DNA of 64,000 nt from Gammaproteobacteria bacterium (lineage in GTDB: Bacteria; Pseudomonadota; Gammaproteobacteria; SZUA-229), in assembly GCA_016744065.1 (NCBI GenBank), contig JADGFA010000014.1, positions 18,090 to 82,089 of the forward strand, written 5' to 3'. The notes under the pieces were generated by a model. It was not told where the DNA came from. It ran no database searches and saw only the letters and a list, made by a program, of their open reading frames with translations. The position numbers were made by a program, and so were the translations under genes. Below are positions 18,296-27,308 of this stretch, one piece after another (the stretch's first letter is position 1; every line of letters starts with the position of its first letter).

Positions 18296-18912
18296 TGAAT
18301 TTAAAAAAACCACATAAAAGCGCCGGCTTTACTTTAATTGAAGTCATTATTGCAATAGCCATTTTTGCCATTATTTCCCTTCTAGCCTATAGCGGTCTGC
18401 ACTCTGTTATCAACAGTAAATCACATACCGAAGCGGCATTGAACAGACTACAGGAATTACAGATGACCATGCTGACCCTGGGAGGTGATTTACAGCACCT
18501 GAGCGACAGGGATGGCCATGATGCACTGGGGGGAGAGTTACTAAAACTCTCTACTCAGGACAGCAATTACATCCTGACCTTTACTCGCAGTGGCTGGCGT
18601 AACCCAGCCAATCGAGCACGCAGCACATTACAACGTGTTGCCTATAAACTGGATGAAGACAAACTAATCCGTATTTACTGGACGCATGTTGATCGCGCTG
18701 ATGATGAGCAGGTAGTTGAGCGTACCCTTATTTCTAATATTGAATCCCTTGAATTACGCTTTCTCGATGAAAAAAATGAATGGCAAACAAACTGGCCGAC
18801 TGCAAATGCACTCGCATCGGCTACCCCATCAGACCTTCCTTCAGGTGTTGAAATCACCCTTAAAATGAATGACTGGGGAGAAATAAAGCGCCTGGTAAGG
18901 GTTGCACATTAA
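18295..18912 (+). CDS. gspJ: Type II secretion minor pseudopilin GspJ
   Basis: 205 residues. The leader ends at G11 before FTLIEVIIAIAIFAIISLLAYSGL, a classic GspJ N-terminus. The body contains ELQMTMLTLGGDLQHL and a late LRFLDEKNEWQTNWP segment, both typical of the pseudopilus-tip subunit. One-base overlap with both neighbours (18295 and 18912). Confidence 0.94.
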   Translation: MNLKKPHKSAGFTLIEVIIAIAIFAIISLLAYSGLHSVINSKSHTEAALNRLQELQMTMLTLGGDLQHLSDRDGHDALGGELLKLSTQDSNYILTFTRSGWRNPANRARSTLQRVAYKLDEDKLIRIYWTHVDRADDEQVVERTLISNIESLELRFLDEKNEWQTNWPTANALASATPSDLPSGVEITLKMNDWGEIKRLVRVAH

Positions 18913-19889
18913 TGCTTAAAACGAACAATCAACAGGGTGTTGCCCTTATCATCGCGCTTCTGGTCGTATCTCTGGCAACCGTTCTAGCTGTTTCACTGGT
19001 AAATCACCTGCATTACGATATTCGCCGTACTGAAAACATATTACGCCTTGATCAGGCCCAGCTATACAATGTCAATGCCGTTGAATTCGGCATATTACTC
19101 ATAAAGGCCGACCTTAAAGTAAACAACAAATACGACAGCCTGGGGGATATTCGTTTATTCAATGATCAGACCGCCATCTTTCCTGTTGACGGCGGCTCCG
19201 TTTCTACTCACCTGACTGACTTACAAAGCTGCTTTAATCTAAATAACCTGTCAAAAACCAACACTGAATTAAGCCGATATCGCACACAATACATCACACT
19301 ACTGGGTAATTTGGGCGTTGATAGCAATCTATACACAACATTAACTGACAGCCTGATTGACTGGCTGGATAAAGATAATATAAATGAGCCTCAGGGAGCT
19401 GAATTTGACTATTATATTGGCCTGGAAAAACCATATCGCACAGCCAATAACCTGATGGTCAGCCCCAGTGAACTACGCCTGGTAAAAGGCTATACCGATG
19501 CGGTCATGAAATTAATTAAAAGTGAAGTCTGTGTATTGCCTGCGGTTAATACCGGCATCAATATCAACACAGCTAGCAGCATAATGTTAGAATCTATTGC
19601 AGGTTTAGAGGGCCACGGTGACCGAATCATTAAAGACCGGGATGCAAAGCCTGATAACGATGATGATGATGCCCCATTTGAAAAAGCAGGTGATTTCAAA
19701 AAGTATGCTTCAGGCACCTTAAATGTAAAAAACTTTTCAGATACCGGTTTACAGGTATACTCGGAATATTTTCTACTGGAATCCAGAACACAGCTTGGCG
19801 CTGGAGATATAAAGCTATTTAGTATGATTTATCGAGATAACAGCAATGCAAAAATCAAACTCATTCGACAAACGAGTGGGGCCTTATAA
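18912..19889 (+). CDS. gspK: Type II secretion minor pseudopilin GspK
   Basis: 325 residues, the large cap of the pseudopilus. The leader MLKTNNQQG precedes VALIIALLVVSLATVLAVSL, and the usual Glu at +5 is absent, as expected for GspK. The alpha-helical insert carries LTDSLIDWLDKDNINEPQGAE and GININTASSIMLESIAGL, both family landmarks. It overlaps gspJ and gspL by one base. Confidence 0.94.
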   Translation: MLKTNNQQGVALIIALLVVSLATVLAVSLVNHLHYDIRRTENILRLDQAQLYNVNAVEFGILLIKADLKVNNKYDSLGDIRLFNDQTAIFPVDGGSVSTHLTDLQSCFNLNNLSKTNTELSRYRTQYITLLGNLGVDSNLYTTLTDSLIDWLDKDNINEPQGAEFDYYIGLEKPYRTANNLMVSPSELRLVKGYTDAVMKLIKSEVCVLPAVNTGININTASSIMLESIAGLEGHGDRIIKDRDAKPDNDDDDAPFEKAGDFKKYASGTLNVKNFSDTGLQVYSEYFLLESRTQLGAGDIKLFSMIYRDNSNAKIKLIRQTSGAL

Positions 19890-21142
19890 TGAGTGAATTT
19901 CTGGTTATCCACTACAAACCCGGGCACCCCTCAGGTTTGCAATACTGGGCAATGGGCGCCGATTTCCATCCATCGATTACACTCGGCCATGGCAGACTAG
20001 AAGAGTTAAAAGCCATATCTCGCGGCAAGAAAGTTACCGTATTAATAGATGCCCACTACACAACACTTGAATCAATTAATATTCCCAGTAAAAATCGCAA
20101 CAAACAACTTCAGGCAATCCCTTTTGCCATGGAAGATTTTCTGGCGGAAGATATTGAAGACACTCATTTTGCCATTGGAAAAAGTGGTTCTGAAAAATCA
20201 GAAAATAATAAAATACCGGTTATTGCCATTAAGCGTAACCTGTTACAGGAAACACTGGAAACTTTTAATCAACAACAGATTCATATTGAAACAATAACCG
20301 CAGATAGCGTAACGCTACCCAGTCGTAATGACCAATGGTGCATATTATTAGATGAAGATAGCGCACTCATAAAGATGGGAACTGCACAGGCACATTGTTG
20401 TGACCGTGAAAACGTAAAAATTATTCTTCAGGCCTTACTGGAGCAAAATGAAAATCAGGAAACCTCGCAACTACCAGACGCTATTACCTGTTATTACAAA
20501 GAGGGCGATACTGAAGCTGAAGCCATTTTAGATGGTATAAATATTAAAGTTGAGCCTAAAACCTACAAAAATCATGCTCTGGAAATTTTTGTTCAATACT
20601 TAAAAGAAGCCCAGACATTTAATCTGCTTCAGGGTGAGTTCACCCCAAAACACGAAGGCAACGAATGGTTAAAGCCGTGGCGCTCTGTTGCTGCTGTTAC
20701 TACACTATGGATAATTCTACACCTTGGTTACGGCAGTGTACTAACTTCACAACTTGAAGATAAAAACCTGCTATTAAGTCGACAAATCGAAAAAGAATTT
20801 AAACGCGCAATGCCTGATGCAAAAAAAATGACCGGCATGAAGCAACGTGTTGAGCGACGCTTAAAAGACTTAAAGTCAGGTGGTACAGATACAAATGAAA
20901 ATGGTTTTTTACAGCTATTATCTAAAGCATCACCCGCCCTTACGGCAAACGATAAAACTAAAATTAAAGCAGCTATATATCGAAATAATTATATCGACCT
21001 GGATTTATCAGCAAAGTCTTTGCAGGATATTGAAAAACTAAAAGATAAACTTTCCTCCATACCAGGCATAAAAACAGTGCTCTCAACAACAGTTGAAAAA
21101 GACACTGTTAAAGGCCGCCTGAGACTGGAGGCCAGAGGATGA
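19889..21142 (+). CDS. gspL: Type II secretion inner-membrane platform protein GspL
   Basis: 417 residues. The actin-like cytoplasmic domain, which binds the GspE ATPase, spans about residues 1-265 and includes a PFAMEDFLAEDIEDTHFAIG segment. One membrane helix follows at about 272-290 (VTTLWIILHLGYGSVLT), then a periplasmic coiled-coil and ferredoxin-like domain. It overlaps gspM by 4 nt (ATGA). Confidence 0.92.
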   Translation: MSEFLVIHYKPGHPSGLQYWAMGADFHPSITLGHGRLEELKAISRGKKVTVLIDAHYTTLESINIPSKNRNKQLQAIPFAMEDFLAEDIEDTHFAIGKSGSEKSENNKIPVIAIKRNLLQETLETFNQQQIHIETITADSVTLPSRNDQWCILLDEDSALIKMGTAQAHCCDRENVKIILQALLEQNENQETSQLPDAITCYYKEGDTEAEAILDGINIKVEPKTYKNHALEIFVQYLKEAQTFNLLQGEFTPKHEGNEWLKPWRSVAAVTTLWIILHLGYGSVLTSQLEDKNLLLSRQIEKEFKRAMPDAKKMTGMKQRVERRLKDLKSGGTDTNENGFLQLLSKASPALTANDKTKIKAAIYRNNYIDLDLSAKSLQDIEKLKDKLSSIPGIKTVLSTTVEKDTVKGRLRLEARG

Positions 21143-21654
21143 AAATCATAACCGATTTAATGACACCGATAAACCAGTGGCTGGACACCTTAGAACAAAG
21201 AGAGCGCTACATTGTTCTAGCTGGCACAATTTGCCTGGCAATAATATTATTTTATTTAATAATCTGGGAACCCATTACCTCACGCCATGAGCAACAACAG
21301 CTAAATTACAACTCACAACGCCAGCTATATAACTGGATGAAAAATGCCAGCCTGGAAATTCGCAGCCTCAACTCAACAAGCGGCAGTAACACTTCCCGGT
21401 TCCGCAACCAGTCAATTGCCAGTCTTGCTGATCGCAGCGCTATCACTTCGGGCGTAAAACCTTTTATTGAAAAAATTGATCAAAGCAAAAAAGGCGTAAA
21501 AATAAAACTAAAATCAGCTAATTTTGATAGCATTATTTCCTGGCTCACAGACCTTGAAAACAAATATGCTATTATTATCAGCAAAATAAAAGTTGAAGAA
21601 GCAAAAGAAAAAGGTGCCGTTGATGCACTGATAACATTAGAACGCTCATCTTAA
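21139..21654 (+). CDS. gspM: Type II secretion inner-membrane platform protein GspM
   Basis: 171 residues. A short cytoplasmic N-terminus containing WLDTLEQRERYIVL leads into one membrane helix (AGTICLAIILFYLIIW) and a periplasmic ferredoxin-like domain. Position after gspL with a 4-nt overlap, and the W-x-x-L-x-x-RER motif, are typical. It pairs with GspL in the assembly platform. Confidence 0.92.
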   Translation: MKIITDLMTPINQWLDTLEQRERYIVLAGTICLAIILFYLIIWEPITSRHEQQQLNYNSQRQLYNWMKNASLEIRSLNSTSGSNTSRFRNQSIASLADRSAITSGVKPFIEKIDQSKKGVKIKLKSANFDSIISWLTDLENKYAIIISKIKVEEAKEKGAVDALITLERSS

Positions 21655-21700
21655 CGCCACCCTCACTCCATAATATGCCTTTAGCAAAAAAACACACTAC

Positions 21701-22501
21701 ATGAAAAAACGTTATTATATTTTAACTGCTGTTATATCCTATTTATTCTTCACTCTGAGTAATATACCCGCTGAAAAAATCATTTCACTGGCAGAAGAAT
21801 ACACACAACTGCCCGTTAAGTTATACGGCGTTCATGGCAGTTTGTGGAATGGCGGAGCCGATAAAGCCATACTACAGGGGCAGCCCTCTATCGATAACAT
21901 TGAATGGTCAATAAACCCCGCCATGTTATTACTTGCACAACTCAACGCTGAAGTAAAAGCCAGCATTAAAAATCAAAATATAATTGGCAATATCAATATA
22001 TCCGTAGGTGGCTCTATAACCGCATCAGATATTCGTACACGCATAGATGCCGCTGTTATGCAGGAACTCATTCAAATGCCCCTGGGTGAATTAGATGGTA
22101 TTTTTAATGTAGACATAAAATCATTAGAAATAAAGCAGGAGGGTCTACCCATAATCAACGGTGAGCTTGCATGGGAAAATGCTAAACTCACACTACTGGA
22201 TACGGTTGACTTAGGATCTATTAATTTATTAATTGAATCAGATGAAAATGACCAACTGGTTTCCAGCATATCCAATACCAAAGGCCAGTTATCATTAAAA
22301 GGAAAAGTGATTCTCGAAACACTTAATACATATAATATTAATTTCCGCATGATACCTAATGCCAATGCCACAGAGAATATTCGCCAGAGCATAGATATGC
22401 TTGCCAAGCAAAAAATTTCTGGTCGCTCTATAATGAAACGACAAAACGATGGTAGTTACCTTATTAAACGTAAGGGTAGCTTACGTGATTTAGGATTATA
22501 A
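21701..22501 (+). CDS. gspN: Type II secretion protein GspN
   Basis: 266 residues with an N-terminal membrane anchor (YYILTAVISYLFFTLSNIPA) and a beta-rich periplasmic domain including LYGVHGSLWNGGADKAILQG, the conserved GspN opening. GspN is a dispensable accessory component in many systems and ends the operon here. Start ATG 21701 lies 46 bp after gspM. Confidence 0.9.
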   Translation: MKKRYYILTAVISYLFFTLSNIPAEKIISLAEEYTQLPVKLYGVHGSLWNGGADKAILQGQPSIDNIEWSINPAMLLLAQLNAEVKASIKNQNIIGNINISVGGSITASDIRTRIDAAVMQELIQMPLGELDGIFNVDIKSLEIKQEGLPIINGELAWENAKLTLLDTVDLGSINLLIESDENDQLVSSISNTKGQLSLKGKVILETLNTYNINFRMIPNANATENIRQSIDMLAKQKISGRSIMKRQNDGSYLIKRKGSLRDLGL

Positions 22502-22506
22502 TTTTT

Positions 22507-22908
22507 ATGCCTGTTACCCTTTCTGTAAAACCAACGATTGAAATTACCACTGAAAATAAATGCAGTTTTTGCACTGGCTCTATCTGTTGCACCTATATAA
22601 CACAACATATAGATACTCCTCGTTCGAAATCAGATTTTGAACATCTGCTATGGCAAATTTCACACGAAAACATCCGTATTTATAAAGACGAAGATGGCTG
22701 GACACTTTTAATTGAAACAAAATGCCTGCATCTACAAATAGATGGTGGCTGTGGTATTTATGAACAACGCCCAACTATTTGTCGGGAACATACAAATGAT
22801 TACTGCGAATACGATGCCCCTTCAGAGGATGGTTTTGATTTGTACTTTCCTGATTACGCAGCATTAAGAGCCTACTGTATTAAGCGCTTCAAAAAATGGG
22901 ACAAATAA
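22507..22908 (+). CDS. YkgJ-type cysteine cluster protein (putative metal-binding)
   Basis: 133 residues with the zinc/iron-chelating cysteine cluster: C19-x2-C22 in CSFCTGSICC, then a CLHLQIDGGCGIYEQRPTICREH segment where the C-x-x-Y-x-x-RP-x-x-CR pattern is diagnostic. Five bases separate it from the gspN stop codon, so it is almost certainly cotranscribed with the secretion operon. Biochemical activity of the family is not firmly known. Confidence 0.88.
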   Translation: MPVTLSVKPTIEITTENKCSFCTGSICCTYITQHIDTPRSKSDFEHLLWQISHENIRIYKDEDGWTLLIETKCLHLQIDGGCGIYEQRPTICREHTNDYCEYDAPSEDGFDLYFPDYAALRAYCIKRFKKWDK

Positions 22909-23025
22909 TACTCAACCATTATATTCGCATTTGATGAGCTGACCGCCTTAACTAAAGCACAGCACAAAAAACGATATTTTTTAGATAAGCGCCTCAGCTA
23001 CAAAACATAAAAAACTACAGCTACT

Positions 23026-23496
23026 TTAATCTCTAACGCAAACAGTACCTGCTAACTTATCATGCCAACCCTGCTTTTTCCCATCAAATGCAACCCAGAT
23101 AATACCAAGCATTAATGGCAACATAGATACAAAATAACCGAAATATCGACCTATGCTCTGGCCTGTAGACAACTTATTTCCTGTTTTTTCATCTATAATT
23201 TTTATTTTTAAAAAAATCTTTCCTGGTGTTGCCGAGCGATATACCCAAAAAGAAATAACCGCAATCGCAGGGAATACATATGAAATTAAAATGTCCCAGG
23301 GACCCGAAATCATAGACTCTGAATTCAGATAGTCGCGTCCATATATACTAAATAAAATGGGCCAGGTAATTAACATAATAAGAATAGTATCAATTATTGA
23401 TGCTCCAACACGAATCCAGAAACCAGCATATACCAGCTCCTTCATATCATCTGTTGTTACATCTGCATCTGGCGACTGATACGGGTTATGTGTCAT
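23026..23496 (-). CDS. RDD family membrane protein
   Basis: 156 residues with an RDD-type core: AGFWIRVGASIIDTILIMLITWPILF, then two further helices and a C-terminal HDKLAGTVCVRD, the standard family ending. Three membrane segments. RDD proteins are of diverse or unknown transport-related function. It is convergent with the YkgJ gene and 29 bp downstream of chrA on the same strand, so probably in that transcript. Confidence 0.88.
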   Translation of the reverse strand: MTHNPYQSPDADVTTDDMKELVYAGFWIRVGASIIDTILIMLITWPILFSIYGRDYLNSESMISGPWDILISYVFPAIAVISFWVYRSATPGKIFLKIKIIDEKTGNKLSTGQSIGRYFGYFVSMLPLMLGIIWVAFDGKKQGWHDKLAGTVCVRD

Positions 23497-23525
23497 ATTA
23501 ACTCCTTTATATTCTAATCAAATTT

Positions 23526-24875
23526 CTAAATAAATAATGAATAAATAAATCCAGTAACTGCACTCATAGCAATAACAGTAACTATACCGAGCTTAAACCT
23601 GAATAAAGCAATAAAAGCAACGGCTCCTATAATTGCTGCAAACCATTCAAAATGGCCATCAAAGCCCTGTGGCCAGAGCACATGATAAGCAAAAAAGAAA
23701 GCCAGATTAATTATCACACCAACAACTGAAGCAGTAATACCTGTTAACGGTGCGGTAAATTTCACATCACCTCGAGTGGCTTCAACGACTGGGCCACCCA
23801 GTAAAATAAATAAAAATGAAGGTAAAAATGTAAACAATGTAGCAACACTTGCACCTGCCACTCCAGCAATAAAATAGGCTTCTGGGCCAAATATTTCTTT
23901 TGTCCAGCCACCGACAAAACCGACAAAAGCCACCACCATAATTAATGGCCCCGGCGTCGTTTCTCCCAGCGCAAGACCATCGATCATTTGCGTACCGGTT
24001 AACCATGCATATTGCTCTACCCCTCCCTGATATACATAAGGTAACACCGCATAAGCACCACCAAACGTAACCAATGCGGCCTTAGTGAAAAACCAGCCCA
24101 TTTGTGTCAGGGTGCCTTCCCAGCCATAGGCCCTTGAAAGCAACATCATAACAACCGCCCAGATTAACAGTCCGATAAAACTAAAAATAATAAACCGGGA
24201 CCATTTAAATCTTGCGTGCGCAGGTGCGGGTGTATCATCATCAATAATTGCACGACCATACCCAGCACTCCCCCCATCACCGTGGCCACCTGATTTAAAT
24301 TTATCAGGTGCAAACTGCGAACCAATATAGGCAACAATACCCGCCATTAAAACAATATATGGAAACGGGATACTAAATGCAAAAATAGCAATAAAAGCTA
24401 AAACAGCCATTGCTCGGAGCACATTATTTTTTAATGCCCTGGAACCAATACGGTATGCAGCAAAAACAACAATTGCAGTTACAGCAGGTTTAATGCCGTA
24501 TAAAATCCCCTCAACAGCAGACACATCGCCAAAGGATAAATAAACCCAGGTTAACGCGCTCAATATAAATAATGAAGGTAATACAAATAAAATACCTGCC
24601 GCAATACCGCCCCACACACCATGCATTAACCAGCCAATATACGTCGCCAGTTGCTGAGCTTCCGGTCCCGGTAATACCATCGTGTAATTAAGTGCATGCA
24701 AAAAACGATGCTCTGAAATCCAACGACGTTTTTCAACTAGCTCCTGGTGCATCATGCTAATTTGACCTGCAGGCCCACCAAAACTAATAAAACCTAACTT
24801 TAACCAGTAAAACAAAGCACTTTTAAATGTCATTGCTTCTGGCAACTGTTTTAGATCGTCTGATTCTACTGGCAC
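23526..24875 (-). CDS. chrA: Chromate transporter, long-chain CHR family
   Basis: 449-residue inner membrane protein with two homologous CHR halves. The first contains FGGPAGQISMMHQELVEKRRW; the second has FGGAYAVLPYVYQGGVEQY and GLALGETTPGPLIMVVAFVG. This is the two-domain long ChrA type, predicted to expel chromate, with homologues that may also carry sulfate. About ten membrane segments can be seen. No chrB regulator is adjacent. Confidence 0.93.
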   Translation of the reverse strand: MPVESDDLKQLPEAMTFKSALFYWLKLGFISFGGPAGQISMMHQELVEKRRWISEHRFLHALNYTMVLPGPEAQQLATYIGWLMHGVWGGIAAGILFVLPSLFILSALTWVYLSFGDVSAVEGILYGIKPAVTAIVVFAAYRIGSRALKNNVLRAMAVLAFIAIFAFSIPFPYIVLMAGIVAYIGSQFAPDKFKSGGHGDGGSAGYGRAIIDDDTPAPAHARFKWSRFIIFSFIGLLIWAVVMMLLSRAYGWEGTLTQMGWFFTKAALVTFGGAYAVLPYVYQGGVEQYAWLTGTQMIDGLALGETTPGPLIMVVAFVGFVGGWTKEIFGPEAYFIAGVAGASVATLFTFLPSFLFILLGGPVVEATRGDVKFTAPLTGITASVVGVIINLAFFFAYHVLWPQGFDGHFEWFAAIIGAVAFIALFRFKLGIVTVIAMSAVTGFIYSLFI

Positions 24876-24922
24876 TTTTGTTCCTTTACTTTAATAAACC
24901 ATTTTAAAAAATCATTTATCTA

Positions 24923-25753
24923 TCAGGATAAAATATATTTCATTTGCTTAAAACTAATGGGGCAATTAAATGCTAATTCTATAGAGCTTAACTGCAAATC
25001 CGATTCGATATTTTTTGCACCATATAACCTGTCTCCGACAACAGGGTACCCCATGCCGGATAAATGTCGTCGTATCTGATGCTTACGCCCCGTTTTTATT
25101 TTTATTTCTATTTCCGTACACTGTTTTTCCCTGTCCGGCTTTAATGAAACAATTTCTGATATGGCGACTTTCTTATCCAGCTCATTACTAACTTCATAAG
25201 GAAGCTCAATATTATCAAGAACACCCTCTACCTCTACCCTGTATTTTTTATTTATTTTTCGCTCTTTAAACATTCGGGAAAACTTTTCAACTATGCTTTT
25301 TTTATGTGCAATAATAATCAGGCCATTTGCTGCTCTATCGAGGCGATGTACAATAAATCCCTGCCTCTGGGGTGTTAAGTTTTGTTCTGCCCATCTGTAT
25401 ACCGTGCAATGATCTCCCCATTTTGTTCCCTGAGAATACATACCACTGGGCTTATTCCAGATGGAATAATCACCTTCGTCAGAAACTAATATCGCCGGCT
25501 TCGGTTTTGATTTCTGAATTTCAGCATTGAAATATACATGCAATAACTCTCCCTGGTTAATGATTTTTTTTGCTCTTCTCACTCGGTTTATACCATGAGG
25601 ATTTTCCAGCCACACAGCGCCATTTTGCATGAGTTTTTTTAATTGCTGTTTACTTTTTTCAATATTTTCATCCAGACATACTAAAACTGTTTGAGATTTT
25701 TCTATATGAATATGCTTTTCAAATTTACTAGAATCATTCATCGGGTATATCAA
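24923..25753 (-). CDS. RluA-family RNA pseudouridine synthase with S4-like N-terminus
   Basis: 276 residues. An S4-like RNA-binding region (QLKKLMQNGAVWLENPHGINRVRRAKKIINQGELLHVYF) precedes the catalytic domain, with the RluA motif GFIVHRLDRAANGLIIIAH containing the catalytic Asp. The motif GRKHQIRRHLSGMGYPVVGDRLYG follows. The rRNA or tRNA target cannot be assigned. Two starts compete: TTG 25753, with AGAAGG 5 nt upstream, and ATG 25741 without a clear ribosome-binding site. I favour TTG, which gives a 20-nt overlap with the PhzF-like gene and tight coupling. Confidence 0.88.
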   Translation of the reverse strand: MIYPMNDSSKFEKHIHIEKSQTVLVCLDENIEKSKQQLKKLMQNGAVWLENPHGINRVRRAKKIINQGELLHVYFNAEIQKSKPKPAILVSDEGDYSIWNKPSGMYSQGTKWGDHCTVYRWAEQNLTPQRQGFIVHRLDRAANGLIIIAHKKSIVEKFSRMFKERKINKKYRVEVEGVLDNIELPYEVSNELDKKVAISEIVSLKPDREKQCTEIEIKIKTGRKHQIRRHLSGMGYPVVGDRLYGAKNIESDLQLSSIELAFNCPISFKQMKYILS

Positions 25754-26624
25754 AATAACCTTCTGCCATTTTCACCGCATGTCCGCCAAGCTGCAAACTC
25801 ACCACTTCTGAAGCATTTTTATCAATATTAATTTCCATAATACTAATACGTGACTCTTCATTACCTCGTTGAATTAAACAGGAGCGATGATAGTCATTAA
25901 TACCGTACGACAAATATAAGCCAAAAGCAGGAGCTACCGCTCCTATTGGTGGATCATCATTCACTGCAATATCCTTCCCCATCAAACGCGCTGAAAAATT
26001 AATCGATTCAAACGGATGGTCACCTGTAAATAGCAAAACATGGTCTGCTAACGACGCAACAAATGAAAGCTGCCATTTATTTTCATAAAACTGGGCTGAA
26101 CGTAGTATTTTATTATTTTTGACAGGAATCATTAAGCAAGGCTGGGGACAACCGGCAATCATGGGTTTGTAGTTTTGATAACCTAATTCCGACTTATCAA
26201 GCCCAATAATTTGAGCCAACTCCTGACCGGAAGGTACATATTCATCATATTTTTCACTAACCGGTATATTTATCTGCACTTTCTGATTTTTCAGGCTATG
26301 AATAACATCTAGCTGCTGCCCATTTAGCTCGATCCTGGCATTGGAACCTTGCACCAGCCCCATATCAGCCATTACATAACAGGCAGCAACCACTGCATGA
26401 CCGGCAAAATCACGCACTCCCTGAGGTGAAAAAATCTGTAATTTAGCATCACATGCCATATGCTCAGAACGAGATATAAACACAGTTTCAGTGAGATTTA
26501 ACTCTTTTGCCAGGCGCAGCATCTGCCTCACACTTAAATTATCAGCCTGATTAAAAACAGCTATTTGTGCACCATTAAAATGGGTTTTGGTAAAAGCGTT
26601 TAACAGGGTATATTTTAACTTCAT
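25734..26624 (-). CDS. PhzF-family isomerase/epimerase-like protein
   Basis: About 296 residues from ATG 26624 (a TTG four codons upstream is possible). The PhzF fold is marked by the N-terminal YTLLNAFTKTHFNGAQIAVF, a LAKELNLTETVFI segment with the catalytic-type Glu, and the second-half motif FSPQGVRDFAGHAVVAACYV. Family members act on diverse small metabolites, and no phenazine genes are near, so the substrate is unknown. It overlaps the downstream pseudouridine synthase. Confidence 0.87.
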   Translation of the reverse strand: MKLKYTLLNAFTKTHFNGAQIAVFNQADNLSVRQMLRLAKELNLTETVFISRSEHMACDAKLQIFSPQGVRDFAGHAVVAACYVMADMGLVQGSNARIELNGQQLDVIHSLKNQKVQINIPVSEKYDEYVPSGQELAQIIGLDKSELGYQNYKPMIAGCPQPCLMIPVKNNKILRSAQFYENKWQLSFVASLADHVLLFTGDHPFESINFSARLMGKDIAVNDDPPIGAVAPAFGLYLSYGINDYHRSCLIQRGNEESRISIMEINIDKNASEVVSLQLGGHAVKMAEGYFDIPDE

Positions 26625-26772
26625 ATTGATAGACAACCGGTATTGAATTACGAATTATTATTTACTAAATGTATATTATTAAGCATTTCATACAAAACAA
26701 TATATCTCTTTATTGAACAAAACACTATTATTCTTAAGTGTCAAAACGATAACATATAATGGCAAGCCTAAT

Positions 26773-27264
26773 ATGATTACGCCCATGCTAAATATAGATG
26801 GAATTACCGGTCATATATTAATCGAACCTAACAGGCCTATTAGCTGGCATGATAACATGCAATTTATTAAAATATTTTCCCTGGTTTCTTTTGTCATTGC
26901 TTTAATTGCAATGTCTCAGGGGCTTATACTGGTTATGCCATTTTCAGGCATTGAGGTTGTTTTTGTTTCAATCAGCCTGTATCTGGTTTATAAACACTAC
27001 TCAATTTGTCAGATCATTTATTTCACACATAATAGTGTGATTATTGAGTCAGGAAATCGCTGTGCAGATCAGCGTATTAAGTATCAACGTTACTGGTCAA
27101 AATTTCATGTAGATAACAAAGGAAACTATAATATACCTCGCCTTAGCATATGCTCCAAAGGAAAAACAACCGAAATCGGCCATTTTTTAAGTTATAAAGA
27201 TAAAATAATTTTGATTCATTTAATTAAAAAAATCACCGCCGACTTTCAAACGAAGTCACCTTAA
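26773..27264 (+). CDS. DUF2244 membrane protein
   Basis: 163 residues from ATG 26773 (an upstream in-frame TTG at 26713 would add 20 residues). Two adjacent membrane helices at about residues 30-70 (IFSLVSFVIALIAMSQGLIL and FSGIEVVFVSISLYLVY) follow an LIEPNRPISW segment that is typical of DUF2244. The rest is a small soluble domain. In other bacteria DUF2244 often sits near cytochrome oxidase genes, but not here. Divergent from the PhzF-like gene. Confidence 0.75.
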   Translation: MITPMLNIDGITGHILIEPNRPISWHDNMQFIKIFSLVSFVIALIAMSQGLILVMPFSGIEVVFVSISLYLVYKHYSICQIIYFTHNSVIIESGNRCADQRIKYQRYWSKFHVDNKGNYNIPRLSICSKGKTTEIGHFLSYKDKIILIHLIKKITADFQTKSP

Positions 27265-27308
27265 TTTCATTATCAAGGAACATACAAGTCATTCGCACGA
27301 CCTGATAT

